A DNA stretch of 64,000 nucleotides from JANXVY01 sp040080145. Its GTDB lineage: Bacteria > Pseudomonadota > Alphaproteobacteria > Rhizobiales > Hyphomicrobiaceae. Both the position numbers and the translations under genes were made by a program. This document shows, one piece after another, positions 11,746 to 20,818 of the stretch. The stretch is from the NCBI GenBank assembly GCA_040080145.1, contig JBEBJA010000090.1, positions 1-64,000 of the forward strand, given 5' to 3'. Below the pieces are notes generated by a model, which saw only the letters and a program-made list of their open reading frames with translations, was not told the DNA's origin and did not search any database. Position 1 is the first letter of the stretch. Each line of letters opens with the position of its first letter.

Positions 11746-12255
11746 CTAGATATGGGAGAGTTTGGCGGCTTGCGCGAGGACGGCTTGGTAGACGTCGCGC
11801 TTGAAGGGGACGATGGTTTCCAAAAGTTCGGAGGCGGGGGCCCAACGCCAGCTATCGAATTCCGGCTTGGGTCCGGTGTGGGGGGTGATGTCGACCTCGC
11901 TGTCTGGGCCGGTGAAACGCAGGACGAACCATTTTTGCTTTTGGCCGCGATACTTGCCGCCCCAGACCTTCTTTTTGAGTAACTCCAGCGGCAAGTCGTA
12001 GAGGTGCCAGCCGGGAATTTCGTCCAGGATCGTGAGCGAGGTCATGCCGGTTTCTTCCTGCACTTCGCGCAGGACGGCGGCGGCTGCGTCCTCGCCGTCG
12101 TCGATGCCGCCCTGGGGCATTTGCCACCAGGTGCCGCGGCCTTCGGCGTCTCCGGGGGCATCATAGCGGCGGCCAATCCAGACGAGGCCTGAGGGGTTGA
12201 GGATCATCGCGCCGACGCAGGGGCGGTAGGGAAGTTTTGAGGGGTCAAGCTTCAT
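11746..12255 (-). CDS. rppH: RNA 5'-pyrophosphohydrolase (Nudix)
   Basis: Removes pyrophosphate from mRNA 5' ends and so starts RNase E-dependent decay. 169 residues from the ATG at 12255. The Nudix box is intact: GGIDDGEDAAAAVLREVQEE. The N-terminal YRPCVGAMILN and the WQMPQGG run are typical of RppH. A longer in-frame start at 12384 gives a Pro/Arg-rich extension without homology and is rejected. It sits downstream of ctpA on the same strand, about 330 bp away, as in many alphaproteobacteria. Confidence 0.92.
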   Translation of the reverse strand: MKLDPSKLPYRPCVGAMILNPSGLVWIGRRYDAPGDAEGRGTWWQMPQGGIDDGEDAAAAVLREVQEETGMTSLTILDEIPGWHLYDLPLELLKKKVWGGKYRGQKQKWFVLRFTGPDSEVDITPHTGPKPEFDSWRWAPASELLETIVPFKRDVYQAVLAQAAKLSHI

Positions 12256-12366
12256 GGAGGATCCATCGGGGGGAGGTGGATGGCCGAGGTGTAGCGTATT
12301 GCGCGGGCGTGCGCCACATCGGGAGGTGCGGGAGCGTGGAAGGAAATGCACGATTTCAAAGGGAGT

Positions 12367-12429
12367 GGTTGGGTTACGGCGCATTGAGGCCGGTCATGAC
12401 AGCGAGGCCGTGCAGCGCCTAACCCAACC
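12367..12429. repeat. Inverted repeat with GGTTGGGTTA arms
   Basis: Arms at 12,367-12,382 and 12,415-12,429 pair with a single bulged base; the spacer is 32 bp. The arm core is the same TTGGGTTA seen at 141-148, pointing to a small repeat family. A separate hairpin with a 10-bp stem (AACGGGCACC and its complement) lies at 12,454-12,478 and may end the ctpA transcript on the minus strand. Confidence 0.55.
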
Positions 12430-12510
12430 TACAAGTGCGGCTATCGAAACGGCAACGGGCACCGCTTGGGTGCCCGTTTGAAATCATTGATGGAATTGCC
12501 AATGCTGCCG

Positions 12511-12575
12511 CCCCTCACCCCCGCCTTCGCGGGGGCAGGCTCCTAACCCTCTCCCCGTAAGGACGGGGAGAGGGG
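12511..12575. repeat. CCCTC-rich/GAGGG-rich interspersed repeat, long copy
   Basis: Contains CCCCCGCC TTCG-type and CTCTCCCCGTAAGGACGGGGAGAG hairpins in series. It lies directly downstream of ctpA, 11 bp from the stop codon. Confidence 0.75.
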
Positions 12576-12585
12576 ATAGTGCGGG

Positions 12586-14016
12586 TCAGTTCGGGATGGC
12601 TTTCTTTTCTGCGGTGGGGGCGGCGGCGGTGGGCGCTTTTTCGGGGGCTTTGGCTTCCGTCACCGTGCCGCGCAGCATGCCGAGGGCGTACTGGAGCTGG
12701 GTGTCTTTTTCAGGCTCTTTGGGGACGTAGGCCGAGGAACCGGAGGTCTCGCGGACTTCCTTGCCGTCGGCCGCGTCCTTGGCTTCCTTGTCTTTGTCTT
12801 TGCCGACATCCTTGCCCGCGCTGCCGGGGTTCTTGAGATGGCCACGAAGGCTGGCTTCGCCGCGGTTCTTGTCGACGGCGGCTACCTTGGCTTTCATTTC
12901 TTCGGGCAGCTCTTCTTCGACCAGGATATCGGGATCAATCCCCTTGGCCTGGATGGAGCGGTTCGACGGGGTGTAGTAGCGCGCGGTGGTCAGGCGGATT
13001 GCGCCGTTCTGGCCGAGCGGGATGATGGTCTGGACGGAGCCCTTGCCGAACGAGCGGGTGCCGATGACGGTGGCGCGCTTGTGATCCTGCAGGGCGCCGG
13101 CGACGATTTCCGATGCCGAAGCCGAGCCGCCGTTGATGAGGACGAGGACCTTCTTGCCTTCGGTGATGTCGCCGGGGTGAGCCTGGGCACGCTGGGTTTC
13201 CTCACCGTTACGGCCCTTGGTCAGGACGATCGCGCCCTTTTCCAGGAAGTCGTCGGAGACGGAGATGGCCTGATCAAGCAAGCCGCCCGGGTTGTTGCGC
13301 AGGTCGATGATGAAGCCCTTGAGATCCTTGCCGATCTGCTTCTTGAGGCCATCGACGGCCTTCACGAGATTGGCGTGGGTCTGTTCGTTGAAGGTCGAGA
13401 CCTTTACGTAGGCGACGTCGCCTTCAGCGCGGGCCTTGACGGGGTTGATCTTGATGACGTCGCGGACGACTTTGATGTCGAACGGCTCGTCCTTACCCTT
13501 GCGCAGGATGGTCAGCGTGATCGGTGTGTTGACCGGGCCGCGCATCTTTTCGACTGCCTGTTCAAGCGTCAGGCCGGTGATCTGTTCGTTGTCGAGATGG
13601 GTCACAAGGTCGTTCGACATCACGCCGGCTTTGGCTGCCGGTGTGTCGTCGATGGGGGAGACGACTTTGATGACGCCGTTTTCCATGGTGACCTCGATGC
13701 CGAGACCACCGAATTCGCCGCGCGTCTGGACCTGCATGTCGCGGAAGCTTTTCGGGCTCATGTACGACGAATGCGGGTCGAGGGAGGCGAGCATGCCGTT
13801 GATGGCTGCTTCGATGATCTGGGTATCGTCGGGTTTTTCGACGTAGTCGGATCGCACGCGCTCGAGCACGTCGCCGAACAGGTCGAGCTGTTTATAGAGC
13901 TCGGAGTTGGGAGAAGGCGTCGCTGAATGGGCGCGCGTGAGATTGAACACGGTGGTCGCTCCGGCGAGCGCCGTCATAGTCATGAACGACCAGAACGCGA
14001 TATCTGTCTTGCGCAT
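12586..14016 (-). CDS. ctpA: Carboxy-terminal processing protease (S41)
   Basis: Periplasmic serine protease with a PDZ domain that trims or degrades envelope proteins. 476 residues from the ATG at 14016, which has AAGGA seven bases upstream. Order: N-terminal signal anchor (FWSFMTMTALAGATTVF), conserved DPHSSYM, PDZ at about 90-170, then the S41 core with the nucleophile serine in GGSASASE and the lysine in GTRSFGKGSVQT. The tail after 380 is charged and Lys/Ala-rich. Its ATG overlaps the stop of the upstream gene by one base (TAATG), so the two are translationally coupled. Confidence 0.95.
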   Translation of the reverse strand: MRKTDIAFWSFMTMTALAGATTVFNLTRAHSATPSPNSELYKQLDLFGDVLERVRSDYVEKPDDTQIIEAAINGMLASLDPHSSYMSPKSFRDMQVQTRGEFGGLGIEVTMENGVIKVVSPIDDTPAAKAGVMSNDLVTHLDNEQITGLTLEQAVEKMRGPVNTPITLTILRKGKDEPFDIKVVRDVIKINPVKARAEGDVAYVKVSTFNEQTHANLVKAVDGLKKQIGKDLKGFIIDLRNNPGGLLDQAISVSDDFLEKGAIVLTKGRNGEETQRAQAHPGDITEGKKVLVLINGGSASASEIVAGALQDHKRATVIGTRSFGKGSVQTIIPLGQNGAIRLTTARYYTPSNRSIQAKGIDPDILVEEELPEEMKAKVAAVDKNRGEASLRGHLKNPGSAGKDVGKDKDKEAKDAADGKEVRETSGSSAYVPKEPEKDTQLQYALGMLRGTVTEAKAPEKAPTAAAPTAEKKAIPN

Positions 14017-15446
14017 TATCCTTGCACCTTCTGATGACCGCCGACCCACCAAGGGTCGGGGTCGATGGGACGACCGTCTTTGCGAAATTCTACGTATAGG
14101 ACCGGCGAGTTAGATGTTTTACCTTGGGCGGCGGCCGTTCCGCCCATGGTTCCGACAGGTTCTGCCGCGAGCACGAATTGTCCAAGCTGCACGTCTATTT
14201 GTGACAAGCCAGCTAATAGGACATGATAACCATTCCCGGCGTTGATGATCAATAGCTGGCCGTAACTGCGGAATTCGCCGGCAAAGATGATCCAGCCGTC
14301 GCATGGCGACGTGATCTGGGCGTTCTGCCGGGTTTCGATGACGATGCCTTTGGATTGGCCGCCGTATTGGGTCTTGTCGCCGAACGCCAGTGCGCGGCGG
14401 CCTTGGGCTGGTTGCGGCAGCCGGGCGAGGGCTTTGTGGAAAGGGATCGCCGGTTCAATGCGGCCAGGATTTTTGCCGCCGAGCGTCAAGGATGCGGGGG
14501 CCAATTCGACGACCGACGGCTTTGGCGGGGCGGGCGGTGCGAGGATGGCGACCTTATCGTTTGGTTTGGCTGATGGTGCGGCGACGCCTGCCTGGGCCGA
14601 CTCTGGGGTTGCGGATGGCATCGTTGCTTGCGGCGTGGCGGCCATTTTGGCACGAGCCTCTGCGTCGTATGCGCCAAGCGGGGTTGCGGCGGTGACGGCG
14701 GCGTCGAGCTTGGCGATCAGATCGTTGAGGTCGGTGACGTTTTTCGATAATTCGGCAGCAGTTGCGCGGACTTGAGCCAGTTCGGTCTGGCGTTCGGTCT
14801 GTGCGTGCTTCTTGGTTTCGAGCAGGCCCTGCATGCGGGTGCGGGCATCGGCGAGATTGGCGGTGTCGGTCTTCAACGCATCGCGTTCGTTGCGGATCGC
14901 GGTTGTCACCTCGATCAGGTGGTTGAGCTTGGCGGCGAGCGCAAGTGCGTCTTTGCGCAACTCGGGGAAGGCGTTTGCAAGCAGCATGGCGCTGCGCACC
15001 ATCTGCAGGGCGTCGGCACGCTGGGTATACAGCACGGGCGGGGGATTACGGCCGATGCGTTGGAGTGCAGCCATCAGCTTGGCGATGCGACCGGAGTTTT
15101 TTTCCAAGTCGGCGCGAAGGGCTGTTTCCATGCCTTCCTGATCGGCGAGTTTGCCTTCGCTGGCGGTCAAGCGGCCTTCGGTCTTTTGAATCTGGGCCGC
15201 AGTTTCCTGAAGCTTGAGATTCAGCTTCTCGCGCTCTTGTTTGATTTCGACGAGATCACCCTGGATGAATTTGGCGCGCTCCTTGGCGGACTCCAGCTCC
15301 TGGCGGCGCATTTCGAGTTTGGCGCGGACCTCTTCCGGGGTCGGCGTGTTGCCGGCAGAGTAAGCGATGGAGGGGAGGATGCAGGCCAGGCAGGCAAGCG
15401 GCAGCATGCGGGCGCGAACTGACTGGCGCGACCCCGTTTCCAACAT
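14016..15446 (-). CDS. Murein hydrolase activator, EnvC-like, with degenerate LytM domain
   Basis: Periplasmic regulator thought to activate division amidases. A signal peptide (LPLACLACILPSIAYSA) is followed by a long coiled coil at about 50-250 (EVRAKLEMRRQELESAKERA and onward), an Ala/Pro-rich linker, and a C-terminal M23/LytM domain. In the LytM domain the usual H-x-H is replaced (HVLLAGL) and no H-x-x-x-D pair is apparent, so it should activate other enzymes instead of cutting. ATG at 15446 is chosen; ATG at 15407 would start right at the signal peptide. It is coupled to ctpA by TAATG. Confidence 0.85.
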   Translation of the reverse strand: MLETGSRQSVRARMLPLACLACILPSIAYSAGNTPTPEEVRAKLEMRRQELESAKERAKFIQGDLVEIKQEREKLNLKLQETAAQIQKTEGRLTASEGKLADQEGMETALRADLEKNSGRIAKLMAALQRIGRNPPPVLYTQRADALQMVRSAMLLANAFPELRKDALALAAKLNHLIEVTTAIRNERDALKTDTANLADARTRMQGLLETKKHAQTERQTELAQVRATAAELSKNVTDLNDLIAKLDAAVTAATPLGAYDAEARAKMAATPQATMPSATPESAQAGVAAPSAKPNDKVAILAPPAPPKPSVVELAPASLTLGGKNPGRIEPAIPFHKALARLPQPAQGRRALAFGDKTQYGGQSKGIVIETRQNAQITSPCDGWIIFAGEFRSYGQLLIINAGNGYHVLLAGLSQIDVQLGQFVLAAEPVGTMGGTAAAQGKTSNSPVLYVEFRKDGRPIDPDPWWVGGHQKVQG

Positions 15447-15719
15447 CCGTCGCGTCTGAGGTCCCTGCAATGCTTCTAATCCGGCAAATTGTCTGAAGAT
15501 GGCAGTGTCACACACCAAGTGCTAACCGCCCGTTTCGATTCACTCGTTGAAAAATACGGCATTTATCGTTCCGGCGGTATGGGGTTTCCATAATTTAAGA
15601 TTCGAAGGATCCGTGGGAGGGTTTGCACCGTTGAGTTCGAGGCGTTATGCCTACCTTGAAGCGATTTCAGCCGGTATCAGCGGGTGTCGGGGTATTTCGC
15701 CAACCTCAGGTTAGAGCGT

Positions 15720-15917
15720 ATGAGCACGGTGCTATATTATTCGTCGATGGTGGCGACGCTGGCGGTGGCGGTTGTGCTGGTCATGGGGTTGTCCACGCTG
15801 TTGCGCGGAGGCACGCCCAATCTCAGTCAGAAGCTGATGCGGTGGCGGATCGGCCTTCAATTCATCGCGATTACGGTTTTGATGTTGTTTGCGTACCTAA
15901 CCAAGGGAATGGCGTGA
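15720..15917 (+). CDS. HIG1-domain twin transmembrane protein
   Basis: Sixty-five residues with two membrane helices (about 8-25 and 45-62) around the HIG1 signature (GGTPNLSQKLMRWRIGLQF). Bacterial and mitochondrial members associate with respiratory chain complexes. The ATG at 15720 gives the standard short form; 15684 would add 12 residues. Its stop TGA overlaps the ATG of the next gene (TGATG), so both are translated from one message. Confidence 0.85.
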   Translation: MSTVLYYSSMVATLAVAVVLVMGLSTLLRGGTPNLSQKLMRWRIGLQFIAITVLMLFAYLTKGMA

Positions 15918-16498
15918 TGGTTATTCTCAACCGCATTTACACGAAGACGGGTGATGCTGGGACGACGGCGCTGGGTAACGGCGAGCGCGTGGCCAAAACG
16001 TCGCCGCGCATCGCGGCCTATGGCACCGTCGATGAGACGAATGCAACGATCGGGATGGTGCGGGTGCATCTGGCAGGTGCCAACCCCGATGTCGACGCGA
16101 TGCTGGTGCGGATTCAGAACGATCTGTTCGATCTTGGCGCGGACTTGTGCGTGCCCGACCGGGGTGAAAAGCTCGAGTATGAGCCGCTGCGGATGACGGA
16201 TGCACAGGTTTTGCGGCTTGAGGCCGAGATCGACACGATGAATGCGGAACTTGCGCCGCTTCGGTCGTTCGTGCTGCCGGGTGGAACGCCCGCGGCGGTA
16301 GCGCTGCATGTGTCGCGGACCGTCAGCCGGCGGGCGGAGCGGCATATGGTCGAACTGGCGGCGTTGCCGAATGAGCCGGTCAGTGCGGCGGCGCTGAAAT
16401 ATATCAACCGGCTGTCGGATTTTCTGTTCGTGGCGAGCCGGTATGTGAATGATAAGGGCAAGGGCGACGTGCTGTGGGTGCCGGGGAAGAATAGGTAG
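15917..16498 (+). CDS. ATP:cob(I)alamin adenosyltransferase (PduO type)
   Basis: Makes adenosylcobalamin from ATP and cob(I)alamin. 193 residues. The N-terminal MVILNRIYTKTGDAGTT carries the ATP-binding TKTGDxGxT motif; further family marks are GTVDETNATIG and the C-terminal SDFLFVASR. Start at the ATG overlapping the HIG1 stop codon. This HIG1-adenosyltransferase pair is a recurrent alphaproteobacterial arrangement. Confidence 0.94.
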   Translation: MVILNRIYTKTGDAGTTALGNGERVAKTSPRIAAYGTVDETNATIGMVRVHLAGANPDVDAMLVRIQNDLFDLGADLCVPDRGEKLEYEPLRMTDAQVLRLEAEIDTMNAELAPLRSFVLPGGTPAAVALHVSRTVSRRAERHMVELAALPNEPVSAAALKYINRLSDFLFVASRYVNDKGKGDVLWVPGKNR

Positions 16499-16508
16499 GC
16501 CGGTCAGC

Positions 16509-16568
16509 CCCCTCACTACCTCACTCCCTGCCTTCTCAGCCCCTCTCCAGGGAGAGAGAGGGGGAAGT
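16509..16568. repeat. CCCTC-rich/GAGGG-rich interspersed repeat
   Basis: CCCCTCTCC at 16,540 pairs with GGAGAGAGAGGGG. Same family as the copies at 942, 10,177 and 12,511; here between the adenosyltransferase and rhomboid genes. Confidence 0.65.
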
Positions 16569-16604
16569 GGCGATTGCTCACGAGCCCGATATGTCTGAAA
16601 GGGT

Positions 16605-17327
16605 GTGTTTCGCGTGTTTGTACCGATTTATGACGGGAAAGACCTGAAACACATCAAGTTTCAATATGTTACGCTGTTATTGATTTCTCTGAATGTTGCC
16701 TGCTTTGCATTTCAGATGAGTGCGATCGAGGCGCCAGTGATCGCGAGTTTCGCGGTTGTGCCGGTCGAATTGGCTTCGGTTTCGATTTTTGGCGGGCATG
16801 CGATATATTCAGGCGAAACATTACCGATTCCGGAGTTCTATACGCTCCTGACCTACATGTTCTTTCATGGCGATTTGCTGCATATCGCTGGTAACATGTT
16901 GTTTTTGTGGGTGTTTGGCGACAATGTGGAAGACGCTTGCGGGCATGCCCGGTTCCTAGTCCTGTATCTGGCATGCGGGGTGATCGGCGGGCTGACCCAT
17001 GTGGCGTTTCAAGTGAACTCAGATGCGCCGTTGATCGGCGCGAGCGCGGCGGTGGCCGGCGTCATTGCAGCGTATCTTGTGTTGCATCCCCGTGTTCGGG
17101 TGTGGGTGCTGGCATTCAAAATCATCCCGCTGCGGATTCCGGCGGCATGGTTGCTGGGCGCGTGGATCGCGATGCAGATTGTGATGGTGCTGCTGCCGCA
17201 AACCGGACCAATTGCATGGTGGGCGCATATTGGGGGGATCGTGGCGGGTGCGGTGCTGGTTGTGGTTTTGCGGCGGCCAGGGGTTGTATTGTTCGACCAA
17301 GGGGTAACGTCGACGCGAAGTGTGTGA
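16605..17327 (+). CDS. Rhomboid-family intramembrane serine protease
   Basis: Cleaves transmembrane helices within the membrane. 240 residues, six or so hydrophobic helices. The catalytic serine is in GASAAVAG on TM4 and the histidine in WWAHIGG on TM6; HGDLLHIAGNMLFLWVFG matches the conserved TM2 segment. The GTG at 16605 has GAAAGG just upstream. A small hairpin (17,326-17,344) overlaps the stop codon but has no T-tract. Confidence 0.92.
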   Translation: MFRVFVPIYDGKDLKHIKFQYVTLLLISLNVACFAFQMSAIEAPVIASFAVVPVELASVSIFGGHAIYSGETLPIPEFYTLLTYMFFHGDLLHIAGNMLFLWVFGDNVEDACGHARFLVLYLACGVIGGLTHVAFQVNSDAPLIGASAAVAGVIAAYLVLHPRVRVWVLAFKIIPLRIPAAWLLGAWIAMQIVMVLLPQTGPIAWWAHIGGIVAGAVLVVVLRRPGVVLFDQGVTSTRSV

Positions 17328-17478
17328 CGATTTGGGAAATCGTCCGGCGGTTGACTAAGTTTTGTTCGGCTTTTAGTTTGGCCCTTCGCAATTGCGAAAG
17401 CCGTGGCTCCGGTGTTAGCCGTCCGGGGTTTCACGACGCTTGCTGTTGTCCCTTAACCCGTCGTCGGAGCTTGCGCTT

Positions 17479-18234
17479 ATGAAGATCGTCGTCCCGGTGA
17501 AGCGCGTCGTGGACTATAACGTAAAAATCCGAGTTAAATCAGATGGTTCCGGGATAGAGCTGGCGAACGTCGCGATGTCGATGAACCCATTCGACGAGAT
17601 TGCCGTTGAGGAAGCCGTGCGGCTCAAGGAAAAGGGAATCGCGACCGAAGTTGTCATCGTTTCGATTGGGCCTGCGAAATCGGAAGATACGATCCGTAAG
17701 GCACTCTCTTTCGGCGCTGATCGTGGCATTCTCGTGAAGACGGCTGATACGGACGTGGTCGAGCCGCTGGCTGTTGCTAAGATATTGAAGGGCATTGTCG
17801 AGGCGGAGCAACCTGGCCTTGTGATCATGGGCAAGCAGGCCATCGACGACGATTGCAATCAGACCGGCCAGATGCTGGCCGCCCTGCTGGGCTGGCCGCA
17901 GGGAACATTCGCTTCCAAGGTAACGCTCGATGGTGCAACGGTGCATGTGACCCGCGAAGTCGATGGCGGTTTGGAGACTGTGAAGCTCAAGACACCGGCC
18001 ATCGTGACGACTGATCTGCGGTTGAACGAGCCGCGTTATCCAGCTCTGCCCAACATCATGAAGGCGAAGAAAAAACCGATGGACGTCAAAACGGCTGCGG
18101 ATTTCGGGGTCGATCTTACGCCGCGCCTCAAGGTGGTGACCACGGCTGAGCCGGCCACGCGCAAAGCTGGAATCAAGGTCGGCAGCGTTGCCGAACTGGT
18201 CGCTAAACTCAAGACCGACGCGGGGGTACTCTAA
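17479..18234 (+). CDS. etfB: Electron transfer flavoprotein subunit beta
   Basis: With EtfA carries electrons from acyl-CoA dehydrogenases to ETF-quinone oxidoreductase. 251 residues. N-terminal MKIVVPVKRVVDYNVKIRVK and the ETF-beta signature around VTREVDGGLETVKLKTPAI with the AMP-site region are present. The ATG at 17479 is chosen over 17440 because it matches the family start. Stop TAA overlaps the etfA ATG by one base. Confidence 0.96.
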   Translation: MKIVVPVKRVVDYNVKIRVKSDGSGIELANVAMSMNPFDEIAVEEAVRLKEKGIATEVVIVSIGPAKSEDTIRKALSFGADRGILVKTADTDVVEPLAVAKILKGIVEAEQPGLVIMGKQAIDDDCNQTGQMLAALLGWPQGTFASKVTLDGATVHVTREVDGGLETVKLKTPAIVTTDLRLNEPRYPALPNIMKAKKKPMDVKTAADFGVDLTPRLKVVTTAEPATRKAGIKVGSVAELVAKLKTDAGVL

Positions 18235-19172
18235 TGGCCGTTCTTCTGTTTGCCGATCATACCAACGCGACGCTTGGAAGCGCGACGGCCAAGGCTTTGA
18301 CGGCGGCCAAGGCGCTTGGCGGGGATGTTCATATCCTCATTGCCGGGCATGAGTGCAAAGCTGCGGCCGACGCTGCGGCGAAACTTGCAGGCGTTGCCAA
18401 GGTGCTGGTTGCTGATGCGCCGCAATATGGGCATGGGCTGGCTGAGGAAATCGCGCCGCTGATCGTGTCGTTGATGGGCAATTACGATGCGGTTGTCGCT
18501 GCGGGAACGACAGGCGGAAAGAATGTCATGCCGCGCGTTGCCGCACTGCTGGATGTGATGCAGGTGTCGGACATCATCGCGGTCCGCTCGCCTGATACAT
18601 TTGACCGGCCAATTTATGCCGGGAACGCAATTCAAACGGTACAGTCGAGCGACGCCAAGAAGGTCATCACCGTGCGGACGGCGGCGTTCGTGGCGGCTCC
18701 CGAGGGCGGATCGGCTGCGATTGAGGCGGTTGCTGGACTGGCGGCCGTGGGGACGTCGGAATTTGGTGGTGCGCAACTGACGAAATCGGACCGGCCTGAA
18801 TTGACGGCGGCCAAGATCATCATCTCCGGCGGACGCGGCATGGGGAACGGCGAGAATTTCACCAAGTTCATCGAGCCGATCGCCGACAAACTGGGCGCGG
18901 CGATGGGGGCCTCGCGCGCGGCGGTCGATGCCGGCTTCGTGCCGAACGATTGGCAGGTCGGGCAAACCGGCAAGATCGTAGCGCCGGACCTGTATATCGC
19001 GGTTGGTATCTCGGGTGCGATCCAGCATTTGGCCGGGATGAAAGACAGCAAAGTTATCGTTGCGATCAACAAGGATGGCGATGCACCGATCTTCCAGGTT
19101 GCCGATTACGGACTTGTCGCTGACCTCTTTTCTGCGCTGCCTGAACTTGAGGCAGAGCTGAAGCGCGGTTGA
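18234..19172 (+). CDS. etfA: Electron transfer flavoprotein subunit alpha
   Basis: FAD-binding partner of EtfB. 312 residues. The C-terminal FAD motif is complete: SGGRGMG, then DWQVGQTGKIVAPDLYIAVG and GISGAIQHLAGM. Coupled to etfB by a one-base overlap and followed 85 bp later by an acyl-CoA oxidation gene, which fits a role in fatty acid or amino acid breakdown. Confidence 0.97.
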   Translation: MAVLLFADHTNATLGSATAKALTAAKALGGDVHILIAGHECKAAADAAAKLAGVAKVLVADAPQYGHGLAEEIAPLIVSLMGNYDAVVAAGTTGGKNVMPRVAALLDVMQVSDIIAVRSPDTFDRPIYAGNAIQTVQSSDAKKVITVRTAAFVAAPEGGSAAIEAVAGLAAVGTSEFGGAQLTKSDRPELTAAKIIISGGRGMGNGENFTKFIEPIADKLGAAMGASRAAVDAGFVPNDWQVGQTGKIVAPDLYIAVGISGAIQHLAGMKDSKVIVAINKDGDAPIFQVADYGLVADLFSALPELEAELKRG

Positions 19173-19257
19173 TACTTAATGCGAGCGGATTTCTTCGGCG
19201 ATCCGCGCCATACTTTACCTGATTTGTTTCGCCGCCGATTGTAAAAGGCATCATTCA

Positions 19258-20199
19258 ATGGACGCTGCTGTGAAATCTGACGGTCGAACTAAAGCCGGTG
19301 CCAAGAAGTTCGATGGCGTGCCCGTTTCAATCAAGTCGGTCGGCGTCATCGGTGCCGGGCAGATGGGAACCGGGATCGCACACGTTATTGCGCTGGCGGG
19401 TTACAGCGTCGCGATCAACGATCTCAAGAAGGAAGCGTTCGAGAAGAGCGTTGCGCTGACCGAGCGCAATATGGGGCGGCAGATCAGTAAGGGTCTGTTG
19501 AAGGAGGCCGATGCGAAGGCCGCGATCAAGCGCATTTCATTCGCGCCGAATTTCGAGTCACTTGGGCAGTGCGATCTGGTAATCGAATCGGCCACCGAAG
19601 AAGAAGCGATCAAACGGAAGATTTTCCAGGATCTTTGTCCCAAGCTCAAACCGGAAGCGATGCTGGCGTCCAATACGTCGTCAATTTCGATTACGCGCCT
19701 TGCTTCGATTACCGACCGGCCCGAGCGATTTATCGGGATGCATTTCATGAACCCGGTTCCGGTAATGGAACTGGTCGAGCTGATCCGGGGGATCGCCACC
19801 GAAGACGAGACGTTCCAGGCATCGCGTAAGTTCGTCGAGAGCCTTGGTAAGACGATTGCGGTCAGCGAAGATTTTCCGGCCTTTATCGTCAACCGCATTC
19901 TATTGCCTATGATCAATGAGGCGGTTTACACGCTGTATGAAGGCGTCGGCACGGTCGATGGCATCGACAAGGCGATGAAGCTTGGCGCGCATCATCCCAT
20001 GGGGCCGCTGGAGCTCGCCGATTTCATCGGCCTGGATACGTGTCTGTCGGTGATGCAAGTGCTGTATGAGGGCTTGTCGGACAGCAAGTACCGTCCGTGC
20101 CCGCTGCTGGTGAAGTATGTCGAGGCGGGCTGGCTTGGCCGTAAGACGCAGCGCGGGTTCTATGATTATCGCGGCGAGCATCCGGTGCCGACGCGGTAA
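19258..20199 (+). CDS. 3-hydroxybutyryl-CoA dehydrogenase (NAD-dependent)
   Basis: Oxidises 3-hydroxyacyl-CoA to 3-ketoacyl-CoA or the reverse in butanoate and PHB metabolism. 313 residues; the Rossmann motif is GVIGAGQMGTGIA, preceded by a roughly 25-residue extension. The catalytic region reads FIGMHFMNPVPVMELVE, and the C-terminal domain ends LGRKTQRGFYDYRG. Downstream of etfBA on the same strand, a common alphaproteobacterial order (hbdA/paaH-like). Confidence 0.95.
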   Translation: MDAAVKSDGRTKAGAKKFDGVPVSIKSVGVIGAGQMGTGIAHVIALAGYSVAINDLKKEAFEKSVALTERNMGRQISKGLLKEADAKAAIKRISFAPNFESLGQCDLVIESATEEEAIKRKIFQDLCPKLKPEAMLASNTSSISITRLASITDRPERFIGMHFMNPVPVMELVELIRGIATEDETFQASRKFVESLGKTIAVSEDFPAFIVNRILLPMINEAVYTLYEGVGTVDGIDKAMKLGAHHPMGPLELADFIGLDTCLSVMQVLYEGLSDSKYRPCPLLVKYVEAGWLGRKTQRGFYDYRGEHPVPTR

Positions 20200-20818
20200 G
20201 AGCGGCAGCGCTTAGCGCTTTCTTTGTGCCTCACGCGCTCGTCGCGCTCCGGCGGGCGGCGCTCGCGCCGGGTCGCTTTGCTCCCTACGCTGCGCGTAAG
20301 GGAGGGCACCTGTTGCCGTCAAATACTTATCCCCGCAGGGTTCGGTGTGTGAGAGGGTGGGATTACCTTATCTCACGAGGGCTGGTTCTAGAGCTGGTTT
20401 TACTGGGAGATAGGGGTTTTGCGAGGAGTCCCGCAACCCATCAGCTGGCCGGGGCTTTGCGTGCAGCAATTTGGTTTGCAACTGCCGGGTTAAGATGGCT
20501 CGGCAGGCCGTCTCAGCCGCTTCGCGAAACACGGATCAGGGCTTGCCGTCTCTATGCTTGCGCGTGGCCGCGTCGATCTGAAAGATCGCCATGCGGCGAG
20601 GCAACCCCACGCGCGGTATTTGGCTGGCATCGGTCCACATCTCCGTAAACTCAAATGGCGAGACCGCTGGGGAAACCCAGGTTCTGATCCGTCACCCTCA
20701 CTTTTATTGCTCCGAGCCGAGAGGCTGCGGGGGGATTGGTGTTTGGTCACCCGGATGTGGGCTGGGCTTGAGACCAATGGGCTTGCTTGGGTCCCGGCCA
20801 ACGCCTGGATGACGACTG
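20200..20818. other. Gene-poor stretch of 0.6 kb
   Basis: Between two convergent genes. Open frames here have implausible composition (for example an Arg/Ala/Leu-rich 140-codon frame at 20,226) and no ribosome binding site. I see neither a tRNA-like cloverleaf nor a clear terminator. Short GC-rich palindromes suggest decayed repeat sequence. Confidence 0.5.

Noticed and set aside
12838..13926. 362-codon plus-strand frame opposite ctpA
   Set aside because: Antisense shadow with Asp/Gly/Val-rich codons; ctpA on the other strand has all S41 motifs.
20226..20648. Open frame of 140 codons downstream of the hydroxyacyl-CoA dehydrogenase gene
   Set aside because: Arg/Ala/Leu-rich composition typical of GC-rich non-coding frames, no RBS, no recognisable motif.
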